A stretch of 47,730 nucleotides of DNA from Desulfobacteraceae bacterium (GTDB lineage Bacteria > Desulfobacterota > Desulfobacteria > Desulfobacterales > SKZT01), in NCBI GenBank assembly GCA_011389745.1, contig JAABTQ010000022.1, forward strand, positions 1 to 47,730, read 5' to 3'. A model generated the notes under the pieces. It was not told where the DNA came from and searched no databases. It was given only the letters and a program-made list of their open reading frames with translations. Positions 26,424 to 36,068 of this stretch are shown here, in pieces. Numbering within the stretch: position 1 is the first letter of the stretch; each line of letters opens with the position of its first letter. The translations under genes and the position numbers were made by a program.

Positions 26424-27602
26424 TTAAAGAATTTCATCCAGGTATGCTACAAGGGCATCAATATCATCTTTTTGGATGATCAATGGAGGAATAAACCGAA
26501 GAATGTTCTCCTGAACACAGTTAATAAGAAATCCATTTTCAAGGCAGGCGTTAACAACCGAAGCACCTTCCCTGTTGATCTTCATACCCAGTAAAAGGCC
26601 AATTCCCCGAACATCTTCAACTGAGTCATGTCTGTCTTTAAGCCATAAAAGCCGACTTTTAAAATAATTTCCAATTTGCCTGCAATGATCGATAATGTTT
26701 TCCCTGAAAAGGGTTTGTACGACTTCCAGAGCAGCCGCGGTTACAAGAGGGGTGCCGCCGAAGGTCGACGCATGAGAACCTGGCTGAAATGCCTGAGCGA
26801 TTTTTTCCCTGGCAAGCATAGCCCCAATAGGAAGCCCATTGCCAAGGGCTTTTGCCAATGTCATGATATCCGGTTCAATTCCAAAATGCTGATAACCAAA
26901 AAGCTTGCCTGTTCGGCCCATGCCGGTCTGTATTTCGTCAAATATCAGTAAAATTCCCTTCTCGATGCAAATTTGCCTCACTGACTCCATATAACCTTCT
27001 TCCGGTGTTCTTATGCCCCCCTCTCCCTGAATCGGCTCCAAAATCACTGCACCAGTTTGCGGTCCGATCTTCGCCCTTAGCGCTTCAATGTCATTAAAAG
27101 GAACAAAATCAAATCCTTCCAATACCGGATCATAACCCTCCCTGACCTTGGCCTGGCCGGTAGCCGAAAGTGTGGCCATGGTCCTGCCATGAAATGATTT
27201 CTCCATAGAGATAATCCGGTATCTTTCCGGTTGACCCTGATGTTTAAAATATTTTCTGGCAAGTTTTATAGCGGCTTCATTGGCTTCAGCTCCACTGTTT
27301 CCAAAAAAAACACGGTCTGCAAAACTGTTCCTGACAAGCCAACCGGCAAGTATAGCCTGTGGTTCAGTGTAAAAAAGATTTGACACATGCCACAAAGTAT
27401 TTGCTTGTTTACAAAGGGCCTTAGTAATTTCCGGATGAACATGCCCCAGATTGCACACAGCTATACCCGCCACAAAGTCCGTATAACTTTTTCCCTGATC
27501 ATCCCAGAGCGTACACCCCTGACCGCGCGTCAACAGCACCGGAAATCTTTTGTATGTTGTGGCCATGAATTGGTCGGAGTGTTCCATAATATTTTCATTC
27601 AT
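26424..27602 (-). CDS. argD: Acetylornithine aminotransferase
   Basis: A class III PLP aminotransferase of 392 aa that converts N-acetylglutamate semialdehyde to N-acetylornithine. The Schiff-base lysine is K251 (TLAKALGNG), with the PLP-ring aspartate D222 in FDEIQTGMGRTG and GNSGAEANEAA at 101-111. It may also act as succinyldiaminopimelate transaminase, as many ArgD do. Its start overlaps the argB stop by 4 bases. Confidence 0.96.
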   Translation of the reverse strand: MNENIMEHSDQFMATTYKRFPVLLTRGQGCTLWDDQGKSYTDFVAGIAVCNLGHVHPEITKALCKQANTLWHVSNLFYTEPQAILAGWLVRNSFADRVFFGNSGAEANEAAIKLARKYFKHQGQPERYRIISMEKSFHGRTMATLSATGQAKVREGYDPVLEGFDFVPFNDIEALRAKIGPQTGAVILEPIQGEGGIRTPEEGYMESVRQICIEKGILLIFDEIQTGMGRTGKLFGYQHFGIEPDIMTLAKALGNGLPIGAMLAREKIAQAFQPGSHASTFGGTPLVTAAALEVVQTLFRENIIDHCRQIGNYFKSRLLWLKDRHDSVEDVRGIGLLLGMKINREGASVVNACLENGFLINCVQENILRFIPPLIIQKDDIDALVAYLDEIL

Positions 27603-28480
27603 ATTGTTACTTCCGTTCCGATGCCTCTGTGGGTAAAAAGCTCCAGAAGAAGCGCATGCCGTTTTTTTCCGTTGATAATCTGTACTTTTGCCACACCGTT
27701 GCTCAATGCATCCAAAGCAAATTCAATTTTGGGAATCATTCCTCCGACAATTTGCTTTTCCCTGATCATGTTATCGATAGTATCCGAATTAATCGAAGAA
27801 ACCAGTTTTCCGGATACACTCATCACACCATCAACATCAGTCAAAAGTATCAAACGACCGGCTGACAGGGCGGCAGCAATTTTTCCGGCCACAAGGTCTG
27901 CGTTGATATTAAACGTCTCACCCGATTCTCCCGACCCGACCGGAGCAATAACAGGGATAAAACCTTTGCCCGAAAGTGTATTTATAATGTCAGGGTCAAT
28001 GCGGATCACTTCCCCCACGAGACCCGGGTCGATAATCTCCGGAGGTTTGTTTTCATCCTCCTGATGCATGATATAATGCTTTTTCGCCAGAATCAGCCCT
28101 CCGTCCTTTCCGCTCAAACCTACGGCTCGTCCACCCTGCATATTAATCTGGGCAACAATGGATTTGTTGACCTTGCCTCCTAAAACCATCTCCACAACGT
28201 CCATGGTGCGTTCATCAGTAAGCCGCATACCCCGAACAAACCGGGGCCGAATTCCCATCTGATCCATGACTGAGTTAATTTGAGGTCCGCCGCCATGAAC
28301 CACCACAGGATTGATACCAATATATTTGAGCAGTACAATATCATTTGCGAAATCCTGTTTGAGCTGTTCATCCACCATAGCATGGCCTCCGTATTTGATT
28401 ACGATGGTCATTCCATAAAAGTGCCGGATATATGGCAACGCTTCAATAAGTATGTCTGCAATCTGGGTCATGTCGTTCAC
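27599..28480 (-). CDS. argB: Acetylglutamate kinase
   Basis: ArgB phosphorylates N-acetylglutamate, usually the feedback-controlled step. The amino-acid-kinase fold motifs KYGGHAM (K29, G31, G32), VHGGGPQIN and LLTDVDGV are present over 293 aa. The GTG at 28480 and the ATG at 28471 are both possible starts; neither has a clear ribosome-binding site. It is followed by argD with a 4-base overlap and preceded by hslU about 30 bases upstream, so the arginine genes may be read from the hslVU transcript. Confidence 0.97.
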   Translation of the reverse strand: MNDMTQIADILIEALPYIRHFYGMTIVIKYGGHAMVDEQLKQDFANDIVLLKYIGINPVVVHGGGPQINSVMDQMGIRPRFVRGMRLTDERTMDVVEMVLGGKVNKSIVAQINMQGGRAVGLSGKDGGLILAKKHYIMHQEDENKPPEIIDPGLVGEVIRIDPDIINTLSGKGFIPVIAPVGSGESGETFNINADLVAGKIAAALSAGRLILLTDVDGVMSVSGKLVSSINSDTIDNMIREKQIVGGMIPKIEFALDALSNGVAKVQIINGKKRHALLLELFTHRGIGTEVTI

Positions 28481-28513
28481 TTATCGTCTAACTGTTGGCT
28501 CGGTCGTAGCAGG

Positions 28514-29887
28514 CTATAGAATATATCGGCTTAAATCTTCGTTTTCCTTGATATCCTTCAGTTTGTTTTCCACATGGGTTTTATCAATCACTACCTTCTT
28601 TTCAGCAACATCCGGAGCATCAAAAAGGATATCTTCCAATAGATATTCCATCAGAGTATGAAGTCTTCGTGCACCGATGTTTTCCGTTGCCGTATTGACC
28701 TCCTCTGCTATTCGGGAAATCTCTTCCACAGCATCGTCTGTAAAAGAAATATCAACACCCTCCGTTCGCAAAAGGGCTACATATTGAAGAAGAAGCGCAT
28801 TTTTCGGCTCGGTCAAAATCCTGATAAATTCTTTATAACCTAACGAATCCAGCTCAACCCGGATTGGAAAACGACCTTGCAATTCCGGGATTAAATCTGA
28901 AGGTTTAACGGTATGAAATGCTCCAGAGGCAATAAACAAAATGTGATCCGTTTTTATAGGACCATATTTTGTATTAACGACACTTCCCTCAACAATAGGC
29001 AGTAAATCCCTTTGCACACCCTCGCGAGATACGTCCGGACCATGGCTATGGTCCTTTCCGGCAATTTTATCGATTTCATCTAAAAATATTATTCCATACT
29101 GCTCCACCTTTTCAATTGCCTGGCTGATGACTTTATCCAAATCAACAAGGTTCTGAGCTTCTTCCTGGGCAAGAATTTTCATACCCTCTCTGATCTTGAC
29201 CTTACGGCGCTTGCTTGTTTTAGGAAGAATATTGCTGAACATATCCTTAAAGTTAATGCCCATTTCCTCCATACCCACATTGGAAAAAATTTCCACCATA
29301 GGCAAGGAACGGTCCGGAAGATCAAGATCCACATAGCGCTCATCGAGCTTACCTTTGCGAAGCATGCCTCTTAGCTTTTCACGGGTACCCTGGGCCTCGT
29401 CAGGATTATGGGTCACGATTTCAAATGCGGTTTCTCCGGTATTGTCACTTTTACTTTGAGGTTGTCCTCCGGTTTTGGGCAAAAGGATATCGAGCATTCG
29501 TTCCTCGGCAATCCGCCCGGCCTTTTCCTGAACCGCCTCTTGTTCCCTGCCTTTAAGATCATTGACGGTAAGTTCAAGAAGATCCCTGACCATGGATTCG
29601 ACGTCTCGGCCCACATAACCGACTTCGGTAAACTTTGACGCCTCAACTTTAGCAAAGGGAGAATCCGTTAATTTGGAAAGTCTTCTGGAAATTTCTGTTT
29701 TCCCAACTCCGGTAGGCCCGATTAGAATAATGTTTTTGGGAGCAATCTCATCTTTGAGGTGCTCTTCTACATGACGACGTCGCCATCGGTTTCGAAGGGC
29801 AATGGCCACCGAGCGCTTTGCCTTTTGCTGGCCAATGATGTATTTGTCTAGTTCTTTAACAATTTCTACAGGTTTCAGGTCACTCAT
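28514..29887 (-). CDS. hslU: ATP-dependent protease ATPase subunit HslU
   Basis: HslU (ClpY) is the AAA+ unfoldase that feeds HslV. The 457-aa protein has Walker A GPTGVGKT at 57-64, the intermediate I-domain with charged helices at about 110-240, Walker [11 protein letters not shown] near 268, and the C-terminal LSRYIL that inserts into HslV. It follows hslV by about 30 bases. Confidence 0.98.
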   Translation of the reverse strand: MSDLKPVEIVKELDKYIIGQQKAKRSVAIALRNRWRRRHVEEHLKDEIAPKNIILIGPTGVGKTEISRRLSKLTDSPFAKVEASKFTEVGYVGRDVESMVRDLLELTVNDLKGREQEAVQEKAGRIAEERMLDILLPKTGGQPQSKSDNTGETAFEIVTHNPDEAQGTREKLRGMLRKGKLDERYVDLDLPDRSLPMVEIFSNVGMEEMGINFKDMFSNILPKTSKRRKVKIREGMKILAQEEAQNLVDLDKVISQAIEKVEQYGIIFLDEIDKIAGKDHSHGPDVSREGVQRDLLPIVEGSVVNTKYGPIKTDHILFIASGAFHTVKPSDLIPELQGRFPIRVELDSLGYKEFIRILTEPKNALLLQYVALLRTEGVDISFTDDAVEEISRIAEEVNTATENIGARRLHTLMEYLLEDILFDAPDVAEKKVVIDKTHVENKLKDIKENEDLSRYIL

Positions 29888-29918
29888 GATTTATTCCGTT
29901 TGGGTCGATAAGTGGTTT

Positions 29919-30452
29919 TTATAATTCTTCAACTACAAACCAATTATTAGTGTAAATGCAAAGGGATGCCGCAATGGCCATGGATTCTTCAACAAGACGT
30001 TTAGCATTCAAATCACTATGTTTTATAAGTGCCGCGGCAGCAGCCCTGGCCGCGGTTCCTCCCGAACCGATACCGATAATGTCTTCATCGGGTTCGATCA
30101 CATCGCCGTTTCCTGAAATAAGAAACATGTTGGTCTTGTCCACGGCGATTAAAATTGCTTCCAGGCGGCGCAGATACTTATCGGTTCTCCAATCCCTGGC
30201 AAGCTCCACAGCACTTCGGGTCAAATTGCCGTTGTATCGTTCCAGCTTGGCCTCGAATTTATCATACAAGGTAAATGCATCGGCGGTGGCACCGGCAAAT
30301 CCGACAATAATCTGATCATTATAAATTTTACGTACTTTTTTGGCATGATGTTTGATGACCGTATCATTTAAAGTCACCTGACCGTCGCCTGCGACCGCAA
30401 TTTTTCCATCTTTCCGCACTGCCAGTATTGTCGTACCATGATAATTCATCAC
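29919..30452 (-). CDS. hslV: ATP-dependent protease subunit HslV
   Basis: HslV (ClpQ) is the proteolytic chamber, a proteasome-beta-like threonine peptidase. The catalytic threonine lies in HGTTILAV, with MMNYHG before it, a short propeptide that must be removed to expose Thr7. Length 177 aa is normal. It is read between xerC and hslU, the same order as the xerC-hslV-hslU (codV-clpQ-clpY) cluster of Bacillus. Confidence 0.98.
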   Translation of the reverse strand: MMNYHGTTILAVRKDGKIAVAGDGQVTLNDTVIKHHAKKVRKIYNDQIIVGFAGATADAFTLYDKFEAKLERYNGNLTRSAVELARDWRTDKYLRRLEAILIAVDKTNMFLISGNGDVIEPDEDIIGIGSGGTAARAAAAALIKHSDLNAKRLVEESMAIAASLCIYTNNWFVVEEL

Positions 30453-30503
30453 TTGCTCTCCCGGACTTGATTTGAGTGGAAATAAATTTTCATTCTAAAT
30501 CAC

Positions 30504-31427
30504 CTATCGCCTTGGATGGGTCTTATCATAGGTCTCCATCAGTTTATCGATACTCACATGGGTATACCTCTGGGTCGTTGAAAGGCTTTTATGTCCCAAT
30601 AGCTCCTGAACCGCTCTTAGATCCACCCCGGCATCAAGCATGTGAGTTGCAAATGAATGCCTGAGCGCATGAGGCGAAACAGGTGCCGGCAAGGCACATT
30701 CTTTAACGATTTTTTCAAGAATTCGTCCGATGGATCTTGTGGTCAAGCGCCCGTTGTTTTTATTTAAAAAAAGAGGGCCGTTGCTATCTGGTACGCCTTT
30801 TTTTATCTCCAGTTGTTTTCTGTAAGTTTTAACGAAAGACAGGGCCTTGTTTCCAACCGGAACCACTCTTTCTTTATTACCCTTGCCCAGAACGCGAATC
30901 AGCCTTTTGGTGAAATCAACATCGAACACATCGAGTCCTGCAAGCTCAGAAACCCGAATGCCCGTGGAATAAAGCATTTCAAAAATAGCTCTGTTTCTCA
31001 AGTTCAATACGCCATCCATTTTTATGGAATCGAGCAAACGAAACATTTCATCCACCGGCAGATAAACTGGAATTGTTTTTTCCCGTTTGGGTGTCGCGAC
31101 CAATTTAGCCGGACTGACTTTAATATGGCCTCTTTTAACCAAATACCTGAAAAACGAACGTATGCTTGAAAGTTTACGAGCGGTTGTGGACTTCTTATTT
31201 TTTTTATATAAAACTCCAAGAAAACCACGAATCGTCAAAGGGCTGATCAGATTCAAATCAGTAACGTTTAATTTTGCCCCGCTTCCGGCCATATCGGTTT
31301 TCAAATATTGATAAAATTCCTCTAAGTCCCGCTGATAAGCCCTGCAAGTATTTGCGGAATAACCTTTTTCAGTGGAAAGGCTGATGAGAAAAGATTCAAT
31401 CAACTGCCTAAGGGTTAAATCTTCCAT
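30504..31427 (-). CDS. xerC: Site-specific tyrosine recombinase XerC/XerD family
   Basis: A tyrosine recombinase of 307 aa, likely resolving chromosome dimers at dif. An N-terminal SAM-like core-binding domain (about 5-100) precedes the catalytic domain with R158 (STGIRVSEL), K182, H253 and R256 (HALRH), H279 and nucleophile Y288 (TTQRYTH). No phage or integron genes lie beside it; the hslVU neighbourhood supports a housekeeping Xer. XerC and XerD cannot be told apart with certainty here. Confidence 0.93.
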   Translation of the reverse strand: MEDLTLRQLIESFLISLSTEKGYSANTCRAYQRDLEEFYQYLKTDMAGSGAKLNVTDLNLISPLTIRGFLGVLYKKNKKSTTARKLSSIRSFFRYLVKRGHIKVSPAKLVATPKREKTIPVYLPVDEMFRLLDSIKMDGVLNLRNRAIFEMLYSTGIRVSELAGLDVFDVDFTKRLIRVLGKGNKERVVPVGNKALSFVKTYRKQLEIKKGVPDSNGPLFLNKNNGRLTTRSIGRILEKIVKECALPAPVSPHALRHSFATHMLDAGVDLRAVQELLGHKSLSTTQRYTHVSIDKLMETYDKTHPRR

Positions 31428-31443
31428 GGAATGTGCCGGCTCT

Positions 31444-31770
31444 TTAATCGACTCTTCGTGTCTTCTTTTTCAGCCGGATAATTCTTTTCCGATACAAAGC
31501 AGCCATTTTCGAATCATCCCCATCGAGAAAACCATCACGTTTAATTTTGAGCTCCCGTATTTTCTGCTTTATGTCGCGCACTTTACCACTGGATTTTTTG
31601 GCCGAATCTTCTGAAATTCCCCTTGCATTTCTGATTTCACCGATCAGTTCATTTTTATTCATGCCATGCACGCCTGTGATGCCGGGAATTTCCATTGCCA
31701 AAGTTCGTAGTTCAGTAGCAGTCATTTTTTCCAAGGGTTTTTCTTTGACTTCTTTTTTTTTACCTGCCAT
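31444..31770 (-). CDS. Rho N-terminal-domain-like small basic protein
   Basis: A 108-aa, very basic protein. Residues about 13-50 (KMTATELRTLAMEIPGI then NKNELIGEIRNARG) resemble the helix-extended-loop-helix of the Rho termination factor N-terminal domain, which also occurs alone in small proteins. The rest is a lysine-rich helix with KIRELKIKRD. It may bind nucleic acid. It is first in the unit with xerC (about 15 bases apart). Confidence 0.75.
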   Translation of the reverse strand: MAGKKKEVKEKPLEKMTATELRTLAMEIPGITGVHGMNKNELIGEIRNARGISEDSAKKSSGKVRDIKQKIRELKIKRDGFLDGDDSKMAALYRKRIIRLKKKTRRVD

Positions 31771-31808
31771 GTTTTATAAAGCCTCCTTCATCTGGTGTAA
31801 AAAGCACA

Positions 31809-31836
31809 AGCGGAGGCTGTCTGAAAAGCCTCCGCT
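31809..31836. terminator. Strong hairpin between genes
   Basis: A perfect 10-bp stem (AGCGGAGGCT pairing with AGCCTCCGCT) with an 8-base loop lies between the uracil-DNA glycosylase gene and the Rho-N-like gene, both on the minus strand. The T tract after it is weak on that strand, so termination is likely but not certain. Confidence 0.5.
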
Positions 31837-31998
31837 TTCACGTAATCTTAACAACGGCTCCGAAAGTTTTATTTAACCATTTTTGTGTTATTTAAAATCA
31901 GTCACAAAAAAATGTAACCATTCAATTTTAAGAATCTTTTATCAATATTTTAAAAGGAATCAATTAAAACATTTTTTCATGTTTTGTCAATAGGGTTG

Positions 31999-32703
31999 TC
32001 ATGGGTCCATAATCTTCATAATCTTTTGGACATCCTCCCATACATCCTTTTTTTTAACCGGATTTCTCAGTAAATACGCTGGATGATATGTCGGCATAAC
32101 CTTTATTCCTTTATAATCAAAAAACCTTCCTCTCACCCTGGAAATAAACACCTCTTTTTCTAAAAGAGCATTTGCGGCAACACTACCAAGAGCACAAATA
32201 AAATCAGGTGAAATCGAATCCAATTGTCGTTTCAGAAAAGGAAAGCACGCCTTGATTTCGTCCGGTTGGGGATTTCGATTTTCAGGCGGACGACATTTAA
32301 TGACATTGCAAATATAAATCTGGTCACGGGATAGTTTCATGGCCTCGATTATTTTAGTGAGCAATTGTCCTGCTCTACCAACAAATGGTTCTCCCTGCCG
32401 GTCTTCATCGTATCCGGGACCCTCACCCACAAAAACCAGCTGAGCGTCTGGGTTACCGGTTCCAAAAACAATATTGGTTCGGCCTTTCCAAAGTTTGCAT
32501 CGTCTACAGTCTCCCAAATCATTTCGAATTTGCTCAAGGGTTTCCGACCGACACCCTGATTTGGCTGACGCCCAATCCTCGAGGATACGGTACGTCCGTT
32601 CGGAGGGATCATACCCCTTACACCCGCATCGGGCCATAAACCTTAGTGTATTACTAAAATCCTCTATTACAGCCGCTACAGGATTATTTAAGGATTTTTG
32701 CAC
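31999..32703 (-). CDS. Uracil-DNA glycosylase, family 4 (iron-sulfur)
   Basis: A 234-aa UDG that removes uracil from DNA. Family 4 features are all present: the 4Fe-4S cysteines C66 and C69 (CRRC), C137 and C153, the active-site loop GEGPG (93-97), and HPAYLLRN (207-214). About 45 residues precede the domain, an N-terminal extension of unknown use. It follows coaBC by about 4 bases, so the two are co-transcribed. Confidence 0.95.
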   Translation of the reverse strand: MQKSLNNPVAAVIEDFSNTLRFMARCGCKGYDPSERTYRILEDWASAKSGCRSETLEQIRNDLGDCRRCKLWKGRTNIVFGTGNPDAQLVFVGEGPGYDEDRQGEPFVGRAGQLLTKIIEAMKLSRDQIYICNVIKCRPPENRNPQPDEIKACFPFLKRQLDSISPDFICALGSVAANALLEKEVFISRVRGRFFDYKGIKVMPTYHPAYLLRNPVKKKDVWEDVQKIMKIMDP

Positions 32704-32707
32704 AATA

Positions 32708-33919
32708 TTATTTAATTTGTTTTGCGCTTAAACTATGGATTCTATCTAATAATTCATGGGCGACATTATTTTTTTCCATAGAGTCAAGAGATTCAGAAGT
32801 ACCATTTCGATAAAAAAACGTTACCTTGTTTGTTTCCGAATCGAAACCGGAACCGGGTTTACCCACGATATTTCCTACAATAATATCCAGATTTTTTTCA
32901 GCAAGTTTTTTATTGGCATATTTTTCAAGTTCTTGAGTCTCCGCAGCAAACCCAACAAGAATCTGCCTTTGTTTTTTTTCACCTATTGTCTTTAAGATAT
33001 CCTGGGTCCTTTCAAATTCAACTACCAGATCCCCGCTCTCTTTCTTGATTTTATGGGATGACATAATTTTGGGTCTGTAATCTGAAACAGCCGCACTTTT
33101 AATAATGATACCCGCTTCTTCTATGTGAGAAAATACTGCAAAAGCCATTTCCTCAGCAGTGCGCACTTTGATAACCGACACATTGACAGGGTCCGGAAGA
33201 CATGTCGGACCTGTCACAAGGGTGACATCCGCCCCCCGGTGCTCCGCAGCCCTGGCAATGGCATAACCCATTTTTCCTGAGGATGGATTGCTTATAAAAC
33301 GGACCGGATCCATGGGCTCCTGGGTCGGGCCCGCAGTAACCAGAACCTTTTTCCCTATAAAATCCTTATTTGTCAGTTGATTTATAATTCGATCCAAAAT
33401 TAATTCGGGTTCAGGAAGGCGCCCCGGTCCGGTAGTTCCACATGCCAGTTCTCCGGCACCCGGCTCAAGAATAATGTAACCATCTGATTCCAGAATATCC
33501 AGGTTTCTCTGCACTGCGCGATTTTCATACATATGGGAATTCATGGAAGGGCAAACTATCCTGGTACATGTAACCGCGAGTATGAAAGTACTCAAGGCAT
33601 CGTCTGCGATACCGTTTGCAAGTTTGCCGATCATATTTGCCGTAGCAGGTGCGATTACCGCAATATCGGCCTCCTGGGCCCATTCAATGTGTTTAAAACA
33701 CGTATCGTCATTTTCATTAAAAAGGCCGGAGAATACCGGAACTCCCGATAGCGCATGAAAGGTCAGAGGCCCGACAAACCAGGATGCATTTTCCGTCATA
33801 ATTACCCTCACATTTGCTCCCTGCTTTTTCAAGCCTCTTAAAAGCTCAACGGCCTTGTATGCCGCAATACCCCCGCATACCCCCAAAATAACTTTTTTTC
33901 CGTGAATTCCAGGTTTCAT
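32708..33919 (-). CDS. coaBC: Bifunctional phosphopantothenoylcysteine decarboxylase/synthetase
   Basis: CoaBC makes phosphopantothenoylcysteine from phosphopantothenate and then decarboxylates it, in coenzyme A synthesis. The flavoprotein CoaC part (about 1-185) has H77, [10 protein letters not shown] and the catalytic C160 in [12 protein letters not shown]. The CoaB part begins [12 protein letters not shown] and contains [12 protein letters not shown]. Length 403 aa is full. It is followed closely by the UDG gene. Confidence 0.97.
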   Translation of the reverse strand: MKPGIHGKKVILGVCGGIAAYKAVELLRGLKKQGANVRVIMTENASWFVGPLTFHALSGVPVFSGLFNENDDTCFKHIEWAQEADIAVIAPATANMIGKLANGIADDALSTFILAVTCTRIVCPSMNSHMYENRAVQRNLDILESDGYIILEPGAGELACGTTGPGRLPEPELILDRIINQLTNKDFIGKKVLVTAGPTQEPMDPVRFISNPSSGKMGYAIARAAEHRGADVTLVTGPTCLPDPVNVSVIKVRTAEEMAFAVFSHIEEAGIIIKSAAVSDYRPKIMSSHKIKKESGDLVVEFERTQDILKTIGEKKQRQILVGFAAETQELEKYANKKLAEKNLDIIVGNIVGKPGSGFDSETNKVTFFYRNGTSESLDSMEKNNVAHELLDRIHSLSAKQIK

Positions 33920-33967
33920 GACATCAAATGCTCTGATCTTTAGTAAATCTCACCCCCGGACCAGTGT

Positions 33968-34438
33968 TTAATTAAAAATGGTAGAAACATCTTCTTTTGA
34001 TGCCGGAGCCATCCATACTTCAACACGTGTAAGAAAAGTATATTCCTCTATCCTGATCACACAAACCCGATTTTCTTTTTCAAAAATCAGGATCATTGGA
34101 CTGAATTTGATAGCGGCTTTAGATCGCCAATTATCTTTGGCCATATTACTCTCAAAAAATCCAGCCAAAGAACTTCCGTCATAACGTCCTTCAAAAACCA
34201 GAAGGCCGGCAGCAAAACCAGGTGTTCTGTATACAGTGGATCGTTTCATTTTTACTTTTAGTTCCCCCGGAATGAGTACATCAGGGAAATCGAAATATTG
34301 ATTATGTCCTGATGATTTACTTTCCAGTGATTTTGTTTGTGTTGCCGCACTCTCTTTCTTTACCGATGTTCCGGTGCACCCAAAAAACATGATCAATAAA
34401 ACAACCATCATTGCGGATAATATAACACTTTTTTTCAT
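33968..34438 (-). CDS. Putative lipoprotein of unknown function
   Basis: A 156-aa lipoprotein: a basic start, a hydrophobic helix and the lipobox MFFGC with C21. The mature part begins with a Ser/Lys/Thr-rich linker, then a small domain (YFDFPDVLIPGELKV, later SSLAGFFESNMAKDNW and RVCVIRIEE). The family is not one I can name. It lies about 50 bases before coaBC. An AGGAG ribosome-binding site supports the start. Confidence 0.82.
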   Translation of the reverse strand: MKKSVILSAMMVVLLIMFFGCTGTSVKKESAATQTKSLESKSSGHNQYFDFPDVLIPGELKVKMKRSTVYRTPGFAAGLLVFEGRYDGSSLAGFFESNMAKDNWRSKAAIKFSPMILIFEKENRVCVIRIEEYTFLTRVEVWMAPASKEDVSTIFN

Positions 34439-34625
34439 GAAAACTCCTTTAAGACTTTTGGTTTAAAAAAGAAAATCATCTTTTTTGAAGGATTTTCGGT
34501 TTCGAAAACTCCAACAACTAATTGAGCCATTTGGCTTTTACCATTTTTTGATTTAAAATCATACAAACTTTTCTTATTCTCATTGTCAAATATAACATAA
34601 CCTCATTGGATCTGATTATTTAACT
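34439..34625. other. Intergenic spacer
   Basis: About 190 AT-rich bases on the way from the DegT gene to the lipoprotein gene. No clear terminator or promoter was assigned. Confidence 0.3.
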
Positions 34626-35762
34626 TTATTTCAAGGCTTCTATAATAACTTTCACAATACGCTGCTGATCTTCGGCCTCTAGATAAGGGTGCATCGGGAG
34701 GCTGAAAATCCTCTCCGCGCAGTCTTCACTCACAGAAAATGCACCGGGTTTATATCCAAGAAAGGCAAATGCCTTTTGCAGGTGTAATGGTTTCGGATAA
34801 TAAACGGCAGTTGGAATCCCTGATTCTTTAAGTTTTTCCAATAGCAATTGCCGTTGAGCATAATTTTCTGCCAAAACAGAATATTGTGCCCATGCGGATA
34901 TCATTTTATCTGGTATGACAGGTGTTTTCAAGGATGTTTCCAAAAGCAGTCGCGAATATCTCTCTGCCACTTCCTGCCTCATCCTGATTTCCTGGGGAAA
35001 AATATCGAATTTGCACAAAAGTATAGCTGCCTGAATTGTGTCCAGACGGCCATTGATACCGATTCTCACATTTTCGTATCTATGATTTCCCTGGCCGTGG
35101 TTTCTCAGTGAGACCATGATCTCATTCAGATCATTGTTGTTGGTAAAACACATCCCACCGTCGCCATAACCTCCTAAAGGTTTTGCCGGAAAAAATGAAG
35201 TGCAGGCAATGTCTCCGAATGATCCGGCTTTTTTTCCATGATATTGAGCGCCAAATGATTGTGCGGCATCTTCTATGACAAAAAGATTGTATTGTCCGGC
35301 AATTAAATTAATTTCATCATAATCCGCCGGAAGTCCGAAAAGATCAACGGTGATGATTCCTTTTGGTTTTAATCCCTTTGCTTGATTATGTATTTTAAAA
35401 CCTTCGAGAGCTTGCTTAAGCTTATCAGGATCAAGGTTGAAGGTATCAGTCCGGATATCCACAAAAACAGGGGTTGCCCCAAGAAGTGATATCACTTCGG
35501 CAGTGGCAATAAAAGTAAATGGTGTTGTAAAAACGGCATCTCCAGGTCCGACCTTCAATGCCATCAACGCAAGTAATAGGGCATCCGTACCTGATGAACA
35601 TGAAAGTGCATGCTTTACTCCGGTAAATGAAGCCAAAACCTCTTCAAGCTCAACCATTTCCGGCCCCATAATGTATTGACCATGCTGGAGTATCCCTTGA
35701 ATTTTTTCATCAAGTTTTGCTTTAATTCGTTTTTGCTGAACCACCAGATCTATGAATTGCAT
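34626..35762 (-). CDS. DegT/DnrJ/EryC1/StrS family sugar aminotransferase
   Basis: A PLP enzyme of 378 aa that transaminates nucleotide-linked ketosugars. The Schiff-base lysine is K194 (SFFPAKPLGGYGDGG), and the PLP-ring aspartate is in VIEDAAQSFGA. The ATG at 35762 is chosen because GGAG lies about 6 bases before it; a TTG five codons upstream is unlikely. No other sugar or envelope-polysaccharide gene is adjacent, so its pathway is open. Confidence 0.93.
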   Translation of the reverse strand: MQFIDLVVQQKRIKAKLDEKIQGILQHGQYIMGPEMVELEEVLASFTGVKHALSCSSGTDALLLALMALKVGPGDAVFTTPFTFIATAEVISLLGATPVFVDIRTDTFNLDPDKLKQALEGFKIHNQAKGLKPKGIITVDLFGLPADYDEINLIAGQYNLFVIEDAAQSFGAQYHGKKAGSFGDIACTSFFPAKPLGGYGDGGMCFTNNNDLNEIMVSLRNHGQGNHRYENVRIGINGRLDTIQAAILLCKFDIFPQEIRMRQEVAERYSRLLLETSLKTPVIPDKMISAWAQYSVLAENYAQRQLLLEKLKESGIPTAVYYPKPLHLQKAFAFLGYKPGAFSVSEDCAERIFSLPMHPYLEAEDQQRIVKVIIEALK

Positions 35763-36068
35763 TAATTCTCCGTTCAAAATTATAATAAAGTCCCTCTGAA
35801 AATCTCCTAGTCATCAAACACCTGATAAAAGAGGTTTTAAGTTAGCCTAAACAAAGATGAAATTCAAACGATTTCATCATCTTTATAAAAAATCCAATCC
35901 AAAAATGAAAGCGCATGCTCCTGGAAATTATGGTTTAATTCAAGGTTATCTTTACCAAGAAAGCTTTTTATGATAGAAATTTCAAATAGTTCGAATTAAA
36001 CCAACTTTACGGTTCGTTCTGACGAATTACCTACCCCATTTGGGAAACTTCTTGAAACAGGAAAATAA
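35763..36068. other. Divergent intergenic region
   Basis: About 300 AT-rich bases between the DegT gene and the first response regulator. Both promoters should be here. I found no convincing -35/-10 pair or operator. Confidence 0.3.

Noticed and set aside
27387-28064. A 225-codon plus-strand frame
   Set aside because: It is antisense to argD and argB, both complete and motif-bearing.
31444-31998. A CRISPR array or other repeat array
   Set aside because: No regularly spaced direct repeats were found here or elsewhere in the window. The hairpin at 31809-31836 is a single one.
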